A stretch of DNA of 64,000 nt from Lutibacter litoralis. GTDB taxonomy: Bacteria > Bacteroidota > Bacteroidia > Flavobacteriales > Flavobacteriaceae. The notes under the pieces are model-generated. The model did no database searches. It was given only the letters and a program-made list of their open reading frames with translations, and had not been told where the DNA came from. Location of the stretch: assembly GCF_014646675.1 (NCBI RefSeq), contig NZ_BMNS01000002.1, positions 362,662-426,661 on the forward strand. The letters run 5' to 3'. The stretch's first letter is position 1. Every line of letters begins with the position of its first letter. A program made the position numbers and the translations under genes. This document shows positions 60,101 through 64,000 of the stretch, one piece after another.

Positions 60101-60553
60101 GAATTTGTAATTATGATGACCATGATTGGTGTAATTTCATTAGCCGGTATTGTTGTAAATAACGCTATTGTTTTAATTGATTACACCAATTTAATAATGA
60201 AACGTAAACGTTTAGAACAAGACTTAGAACCTGGCACTTTAACAAAAGAACTAATTTATGAAAGTATTATTGAAGGTGGTAAAACACGTTTAAGACCTGT
60301 TTTATTAACAGCAATTACTACCATTTTAGGATTGCTTCCTTTAGCTATTGGAATTAATATTAATTTTATGACCTTGTTTACAGAATTTGATCCACAATTT
60401 TATATTGGTGGAGAAAATGTTGTGTTCTGGGGTCCAATGTCTTGGACTATAATATTTGGTTTAACCTTTGCTACTTTTTTAACTTTAGTTATTGTTCCAA
60501 TAATGTATTCTATGCTGAACAATTTAAAATTTAGACTCAATAGAAAACAGTAA
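57128..60553 (+). CDS. RND efflux permease (AcrB/MdtB-like)
   Basis: An 1141-residue inner-membrane antiporter with twelve helices and two large periplasmic loops. MPRESFPEIVVPQIYVATPY and PGNSALDIEKLITRPLEKEI mark the first porter domain. The proton-relay helix TM4 reads LGMLVDNGIVVVENVYR, so only the first of the two AcrB aspartates (D407-D408) is kept and the second is Asn. TM10 has SLAGIVVNNAIVLIDYTN. An insertion of about 60 residues at 505-560 adds two hydrophobic helices between the halves (IYSSVIFAIGVLFIIAGL). Substrates are unknown. Confidence 0.94.
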   Translation: MNKVLKEFKLSTWSISNKMTVFVIIGMIFLAGIFSYQSMPRESFPEIVVPQIYVATPYPGNSALDIEKLITRPLEKEINGISGVEEIISTSIEGFSTIQVEFDFSVSPTEALRKVKDKVDAAKSDKDFPTDLPADPTVQEMNFSELIPIMNINLSGDFSMDQLKEYGEYLEDEIEKVPEISKVDIRGIQDKEMEISVDLYKMEISKISFNDIAMAIQNENMTISGGDLLENGIRRNVRIIGEFKSADEIEDIIVKQENDNIVYLRDIAKVSFKEQEKQNYAREFSQPVVMLDVTKRGGENLIKASTQIDKIIADAKENYFPSNLSISKTNDQTNDTKTMVADLENSIILGIILVVVVLLFFLGIRNALFVGIAIPLSMFISFIILNALGVTLNTMVLFSLVIALGMLVDNGIVVVENVYRLLDEGYSNIDAAKYGVGEVAMPIIASTATTLAAFLPIAFWPGMMGEFMRFLPITLIIVLTSSLFVALVINPMLTSVYMKIKEDEVNFKKILIYSSVIFAIGVLFIIAGLTTKSGGLNAFGLILVLAGILRVINTKLLTPGTEWFQKIFLPKLETIYERTLKFVLFKRRSGYFFVATFGLLIFAFMLFAAFPPKVLFFPETPPKQVYVYLEYPIGTDIEKTNDLSIEVENKIQDYLKKYEVNGENNLITSVIGQVGEGTSDPNQGQQGGTTPNKARITVDFVKFMDRGGVATEDVLIDIRNLLQEIPGVNITVDRPADGPPAGAPINIEVSGDDYEHLLETADNIRQFINKTTILGIEDLKLDVEQGKPEMPIIIDRQKARRLNISTGQIGDALRTSLFGKEVSTFKDGEDDYPINLRLMDKYRYNKDLLVNQKITFRNASNGKIVQVPISSVAHAETSSTFSAVKRKDLNRVITISSNVIENYNPTDVNDQIKEALKTYALPKDISISFTGEQEAQAEEMAFLSKALLIAVFLIFLILVGQFNSTSTPVIISLSVLLSLIGVLFGLIIFNMEFVIMMTMIGVISLAGIVVNNAIVLIDYTNLIMKRKRLEQDLEPGTLTKELIYESIIEGGKTRLRPVLLTAITTILGLLPLAIGININFMTLFTEFDPQFYIGGENVVFWGPMSWTIIFGLTFATFLTLVIVPIMYSMLNNLKFRLNRKQ

Positions 60554-60560
60554 ATTATTT

Positions 60561-60594
60561 AAAAAGCGGTTCCTTTGAATCGCTTTTTTTCTTT
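60561..60594 (+). terminator. terminator of the efflux operon
   Basis: AAAAAGCGGTTC pairs with GAATCGCTTTTT (one G-U pair) around CTTT and continues into T residues. It is 8 nt after the RND gene stop and ends 14 nt before recX. Confidence 0.9.
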
Positions 60595-60607
60595 TATTTT
60601 GTGTTGC

Positions 60608-61078
60608 ATGAAAAATAAAAAAACATATACTTTAGATGAAGCTACAAAAGTGTTAGAAAATTACTGTGCTTATCAGGAACGCTGTCATAAAGAAGTTGAA
60701 CAAAAATTATACGATTTAAATATGATTCCCGAAGCAAAAGAATATATAATTCTACATTTACTGCAGCACAATTTTTTAAACGAAGAACGCTACGCCAAAG
60801 CATTTGTAAGAGGAAAGTTTTCAATAAAAAAATGGGGACGAATTAAAATTATAAATCAGCTAAAATTTAAAGGTATTTCAGCATATAATATCAAATCTGG
60901 TTTAACCGAAATAGATTCAAACGAATATTTAACAGTGTTACAAACTATTGCGGAAAAAAAATCACCATTGATAAAAGAGTCTAATTCATATAAAAAAAGT
61001 TCAAAATTAGCAGCTTTTTTAATATCAAAAGGCTTTGAATCTGAATTAGTTTTTAAAACTGTAAAATCCTTAATTTAG
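60608..61078 (+). CDS. recX: regulatory protein RecX
   Basis: A 156-residue modulator of RecA filaments built of three-helix repeats. TYTLDEATKVLENYCAYQER and CHKEVEQKLYDLNMIPEAKE form repeat 1, HLLQHNFLNEERYAKAFVRG with KWGRIKIINQLKFKGIS repeat 2 (NEERYAxAFVR is the family signature), and the C-terminal part repeat 3. ATG 60608 is the sensible start: the longer frame begins within the terminator of the previous operon. Confidence 0.93.
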   Translation: MKNKKTYTLDEATKVLENYCAYQERCHKEVEQKLYDLNMIPEAKEYIILHLLQHNFLNEERYAKAFVRGKFSIKKWGRIKIINQLKFKGISAYNIKSGLTEIDSNEYLTVLQTIAEKKSPLIKESNSYKKSSKLAAFLISKGFESELVFKTVKSLI

Positions 61079-61093
61079 TTTATACCTAAACTA

Positions 61094-61615
61094 TTACTTT
61101 TTAAATTTCTTTAAAAAAATTGAATCGTGTTTTGCATTTATACTTTTAACCACTTCAATATTATCATTTGGTGTTGTTAATGAAAGTACATAATGCTCTA
61201 TTTTCCAAGAACCCCCTGTCTTTTTTAATACTCCAGAACCTCTACAAATCCCCATCCAAGTGTCTAAAAGTTCGTCGAACCAAGCAATGTTGCCCTCAGT
61301 ATCTACATAAATATTTCTATCAACTGCGGTAAAACTCCAAGCTTTTCCTTTATCAAAATGTGGTTTGCTGAAATTTTTGAAGGCTTCTATATTCCAATTT
61401 TCTGAAGCATCTGTCCCAATAAAAATACTTTTGTCTGACATTGCATTAAAATAAGCATCAAAATTTGCTTCAGAGGCATTTTTATGCCAATTAAGAAGTA
61501 CCGTTTCAATGGCTTCTTTTTCTGAAATCGTGTTTACCTTATTAACTTTCTTTTCCTCGTTTATAGAACAAGAAACCACTAATAACATTATAAATAATAA
61601 AGAATAGAATTTCAT
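61094..61615 (-). CDS. lipoprotein with NTF2/SnoaL-like fold
   Basis: A 173-residue lipoprotein: signal peptide with lipobox VVSC (Cys at 16), a short linker rich in Lys/Asn, then a SnoaL-like/NTF2 domain (EAIETVLLNWHKNASEANFD, AYFNAMSDKSIFIGTDASEN, GNIAWFDELLDTWMGICRGS, SWKIEHYVLSLTTPND). The cone-shaped fold often binds small ligands or catalyses ketosteroid-isomerase-like reactions, yet no catalytic Asp-His pair is obvious. It is 9 nt downstream of another lipoprotein gene, so the two are probably co-expressed. Confidence 0.82.
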   Translation of the reverse strand: MKFYSLLFIMLLVVSCSINEEKKVNKVNTISEKEAIETVLLNWHKNASEANFDAYFNAMSDKSIFIGTDASENWNIEAFKNFSKPHFDKGKAWSFTAVDRNIYVDTEGNIAWFDELLDTWMGICRGSGVLKKTGGSWKIEHYVLSLTTPNDNIEVVKSINAKHDSIFLKKFKK

Positions 61616-61624
61616 AGGTTTAAA

Positions 61625-62230
61625 TTATTGTCTTGATATTATACGAGAAGGCCTTTTCCGCTTAGATTCTAGTTTCTTTTTTAAAACATCGAAATCATTA
61701 ATAGGTTCTTCTGTATCTACTTCTAAAGAACTTTGTAAATCTTCAGCCTCATAGATTGTATTAATTTTTGAGTTTACAGCTGAATATAAATCGATTATTT
61801 TTTTAACTTCTTCTTTAACTTCCTCTTTAGAGATAGAGCGAATAGTAGCCATATCAGCCAATCTTAAAGTTTCATTATGCAATACATTAAATCTAGCTAC
61901 AACATTTAACTCCGTTAACTTTTCTACTCTAATAGTATCTATCATATTTTTAACCAAACCTGAAAGTTCTTTAGCATTATTAAGCGCTTCTAAATTAGAA
62001 ACATTGTAATATTTTAACATAAATTGGTCTAATTTCTGATATTCTTTCCAATCTTTCAAACTTCGCTTAGCTGCTGGAATAAGTGTTTCACTCGTATTAT
62101 TTATTATTCTATCTGTATCTTCAACTACTAATGTATCCGCTACTTCAACAACTTCTTCGAGTTTTTTTGTTTTATTACAAGAGAAACTCAAAAATAATAT
62201 TAGTAATAAAAAACTGTATAAATACTTCAT
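61625..62230 (-). CDS. hypothetical helical lipoprotein
   Basis: A 201-residue protein whose lipoprotein signal MKYLYSFLLLILFLSFSC ends in the lipidated Cys at 18. The mature part is Glu/Lys/Asp-rich and almost wholly helical (KSLKDWKEYQKLDQFMLKYY, LNNAKELSGLVKNMIDTIRV, EEVKEEVKKIIDLYSAVNSK) and ends with a very basic tail (KKKLESKRKRPSRIISRQ). No family is recognised. ATG 62230 was chosen since it gives a clean signal; the frame runs seven codons further up. It is the first of two lipoprotein genes. Confidence 0.72.
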   Translation of the reverse strand: MKYLYSFLLLILFLSFSCNKTKKLEEVVEVADTLVVEDTDRIINNTSETLIPAAKRSLKDWKEYQKLDQFMLKYYNVSNLEALNNAKELSGLVKNMIDTIRVEKLTELNVVARFNVLHNETLRLADMATIRSISKEEVKEEVKKIIDLYSAVNSKINTIYEAEDLQSSLEVDTEEPINDFDVLKKKLESKRKRPSRIISRQ

Positions 62231-62335
62231 TGTAAAAATAATTATTGTCAAAAATAGTAATAAAATAACTCTTATAAATAAAAATTATTATTTTCATAAA
62301 AAACAAGCACTTGAAAATACCACATTTAATTTCTG

Positions 62336-62343
62336 TATATTTG
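62336..62343 (+). promoter_or_regulatory. -7 element (TATATTTG) for tdh
   Basis: TATATTTG fits TAnnTTTG 27 nt before the ATG at 62371; TTG at 62311-62313 with a 22-nt spacer is a plausible -33. The TTG at 62311, where the longer frame starts, is therefore promoter, not start codon. Confidence 0.65.
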
Positions 62344-62370
62344 ATACTCTTAAAAACCAACTATAATTAC

Positions 62371-63327
62371 ATGAAAAAACGTATTTTAATTATTGGTGCT
62401 TGTGGTCAAATTGGAACTGAATTAACGTTAAAATTACGAAAAATAAATGGCGAAAAAGCTGTAATTGCTGCAGATATTAGAAAAGGAAGTAAAGAGCTAA
62501 CTAAATCTGGTCCTTTTGAAATAGTAAATGCAATGGATTATGATTCTATTTTAAAAACTATAGAGAAATATAAAGTAACAGATGTATATTTAATGGCCGC
62601 AATGCTTTCTGCAACCGGAGAAAAATATCCAGATAAGGCTTGGGAGTTAAACATGAACTCGTTATTTAATGTGTTAAATTTAGCAAAAGAGGGTAAAATT
62701 AAAAAATTATTTTGGCCAAGTTCAATCGCGGTTTTTGGTCCAACTACACCAAAAGAAAACACACCCCAAGAAACTGTAATGGAACCATCAACCGTTTATG
62801 GAATAAGCAAACAAGCAGGCGAACGTTGGTGCGAATATTATTTTAATAAATACAATGTAGATGTTAGAAGTTTAAGGTACCCCGGAATTATAAGCTGGAA
62901 AACAAACCCAGGTGGTGGTACAACAGATTATGCTATTGAAATTTTCCATAAAGCAATACTTAAAGGAACGTATACTTCGTTTTTAAATAAAAATTCTAAA
63001 TTACCAATGATGTATATGGATGATGCCATTGATGCGACCATAAAAATTATGGATACAGCTGCTGAAAAGGTTAAAATTAGATCTTCTTATAATTTAGCTG
63101 CAATTAGTTTTACTCCTGAAGAAATTGCAAATGAAATTAAAACTAAAATACCAGCATTTAAAATAAAATACCATTCAGATTTTAGACAAGCTATTGCAGA
63201 TAGCTGGCCTAAAAGCATTGATGATTCACGAGCCCGATCAGATTGGGATTGGCAGCATAAATACAATCTTAAAAAGATATCCCAAACAATGCTCGACAAC
63301 CTCATTTTAAAATATAAATCTGAATAA
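62371..63327 (+). CDS. tdh: L-threonine 3-dehydrogenase, short-chain (epimerase-like) type
   Basis: A 318-residue extended-SDR enzyme oxidising L-threonine to 2-amino-3-oxobutyrate with NAD. ILIIGACGQIGTELTLKLRK is the Rossmann motif. VYLMAAMLSATGEKYPDKAW, LFWPSSIAVFGPTTPKENTP (catalytic Ser), PSTVYGISKQAGERWCEYYF (Tyr-x3-Lys) and LRYPGIISWKTNPGGGTTDY match closely the short-chain TDH group of Bacteroidota and other bacteria. The start at 62371 gives the family length. The 234 nt after the gene hold only the next promoter. Confidence 0.93.
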   Translation: MKKRILIIGACGQIGTELTLKLRKINGEKAVIAADIRKGSKELTKSGPFEIVNAMDYDSILKTIEKYKVTDVYLMAAMLSATGEKYPDKAWELNMNSLFNVLNLAKEGKIKKLFWPSSIAVFGPTTPKENTPQETVMEPSTVYGISKQAGERWCEYYFNKYNVDVRSLRYPGIISWKTNPGGGTTDYAIEIFHKAILKGTYTSFLNKNSKLPMMYMDDAIDATIKIMDTAAEKVKIRSSYNLAAISFTPEEIANEIKTKIPAFKIKYHSDFRQAIADSWPKSIDDSRARSDWDWQHKYNLKKISQTMLDNLILKYKSE

Positions 63328-63514
63328 AGAATTAACTCTCGGATTAAACTTAAAATATTATATTTTTTAATGTAGCAAAAACTTTAAATAAACCATTTTA
63401 AAACCCTTTTTAGACATCTTAAACCCTTGAAAATAAACAGATTTTTAACTACAACGTTTTAGTAGATTAACCCAATATATGACATCTATCATATCTTTAG
63501 TTTTAGGGTTCAAC

Positions 63515-63522
63515 TAACTTTG
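63515..63522 (+). promoter_or_regulatory. -7 element (TAACTTTG) for mce
   Basis: TAACTTTG fits TAnnTTTG 39 nt before the ATG at 63562; the -33 element is unclear. The TTG that starts the longer frame at 63520 is part of this element. Confidence 0.55.
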
Positions 63523-63561
63523 TACTTCACAATAGATAATATAACAAAATACTATATAATT

Positions 63562-63966
63562 ATGAACATTTCACATATTGAACACTTAGGAATAGCAGTA
63601 GAAAATCTAGAAGAATCAATTAAATACTACGAAAAAATATTAGGACTAAAATGTTATAATATTGAAGAGGTTGTTGATCAAAAAGTGAAAACAGCCTTTT
63701 TTTTGGTAGGTGACACAAAAATTGAATTGTTAGAAAGCACTTCACCAGATGGACCAATTGGTAAATTTATCGAAAAAAAGGGACAAGGAATTCATCATAT
63801 TGCCTTTGCAGTGCCAAACGCATCTGAAGCATTAAAAACTGCTGAAGAACGCGGCGTTAAACTTGTAGATAAAGTTTCTAGAAAAGGAGCTGAGGGTTTA
63901 AATATTGGATTTTTACATCCAAAATCTACACAAGGAGTACTTACTGAACTTTGTTCTAAAGAATAA
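63562..63966 (+). CDS. mce: methylmalonyl-CoA epimerase
   Basis: A 134-residue VOC-fold metalloenzyme interconverting (2S)- and (2R)-methylmalonyl-CoA in propionate metabolism. ISHIEHLGIAVENLEESIKY opens the first beta-alpha-beta-beta-beta unit with the metal ligand His (HLGIAV); ELLESTSPDGPIGKFIEKKG and GQGIHHIAFAVPNASEALKT hold further ligands, and the C-terminal VLTELCSKE carries the catalytic Glu. All ligands are in place. ATG 63562 was chosen because the longer frame begins inside the promoter. Confidence 0.95.
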   Translation: MNISHIEHLGIAVENLEESIKYYEKILGLKCYNIEEVVDQKVKTAFFLVGDTKIELLESTSPDGPIGKFIEKKGQGIHHIAFAVPNASEALKTAEERGVKLVDKVSRKGAEGLNIGFLHPKSTQGVLTELCSKE

Positions 63967-64000
63967 TAAACTAAGTTAGCTTCTTAAAAAAATTAACAGA

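Noticed and set aside
1..64000. CRISPR arrays, rRNA operons, insertion sequences, prophage, origins
   Set aside because: I looked for regularly spaced direct repeats, rRNA-like sequence and transposase or integrase genes and saw none; the phage-like domains at 10-13 kb are fused to host signal peptides with no other phage gene.

Overview
The window is about 64 kb of AT-rich chromosome from a member of the Bacteroidota, almost certainly family Flavobacteriaceae. The evidence is a SusC/SusD pair, a secreted protein with a type IX secretion (T9SS) sorting domain, ExbB/ExbD and DUF5686 genes of flavobacterial type, little sign of Shine-Dalgarno sequences, and many promoters with the Bacteroidota -7 element TAnnTTTG placed 20-60 nt before start codons. 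Genus is not determinable from the sequence alone. Most of the window is vertically inherited housekeeping DNA. I see no intact transposase, integrase, CRISPR array, rRNA or riboswitch.

Layout. 0-4.7 kb: start of an SDR oxidoreductase (cut by the window edge), a small membrane protein, a truncated LemA remnant, an SRPBCC/GyrI-like protein, an aldehyde dehydrogenase, DNA-3-methyladenine glycosylase I and tRNA-Gln. 4.7-10.2 kb: a large DUF2723 (GT-C fold) membrane protein, a polysaccharide deacetylase, a thioredoxin-fold protein without the CxxC cysteines, and a membrane metallophosphoesterase. 10.3-14.2 kb: the most accessory-looking stretch. It has two secreted proteins whose C-terminal parts look like phage fibre or structural domains, a frameshifted HU-like gene, inverted repeats and a T9SS cargo protein. 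14.3-20.1 kb: polA (its proofreading motifs are degenerate) and the rplM-rpsI and rpsB-tsf translation genes with structured leaders.

20.2-30.4 kb: a compact amino-sugar/chitin-type locus with a NagX-like membrane acyltransferase, a LytS/LytTR two-component pair, SusC, SusD and a GH20 beta-hexosaminidase. 30.5-40.7 kb: pyrH, frr, DUF5686, an MMPL transporter, asnS, rpoN and a PAP2-like membrane protein. 40.6-46.4 kb: an outer-membrane barrel, an exbB-x-exbD-exbD energy-transduction operon, asparaginase I, a zinc metallopeptidase and an Lrp/AsnC regulator. 46.4-52.4 kb: a fatty-acid/vitamin cluster (pdxA, DUF177, rpmF, fabH, accB, accC, with ribE divergent) and a CAU-anticodon tRNA. 52.5-64 kb: polyprenyl synthase with a small coupled partner, a TetR-TolC-adaptor-RND efflux operon, recX, two lipoproteins, short-chain-type L-threonine dehydrogenase and methylmalonyl-CoA epimerase.

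How parts work together. The PUL-like locus can import (SusCD), cleave (GH20) and process (NagX) GlcNAc-containing glycans, and is unusual in sitting next to a LytTR-type two-component system. The exb operon can energise the TonB-dependent SusC. The efflux operon is self-contained, with its own TetR gene first. The best leads for something new are the fibre-domain secreted proteins at 10.3-13.2 kb, the LytTR-linked SusCD locus, the structured non-coding stretches before rpsB and between frr and the DUF5686 gene, and the extra membrane protein inside the exb operon.
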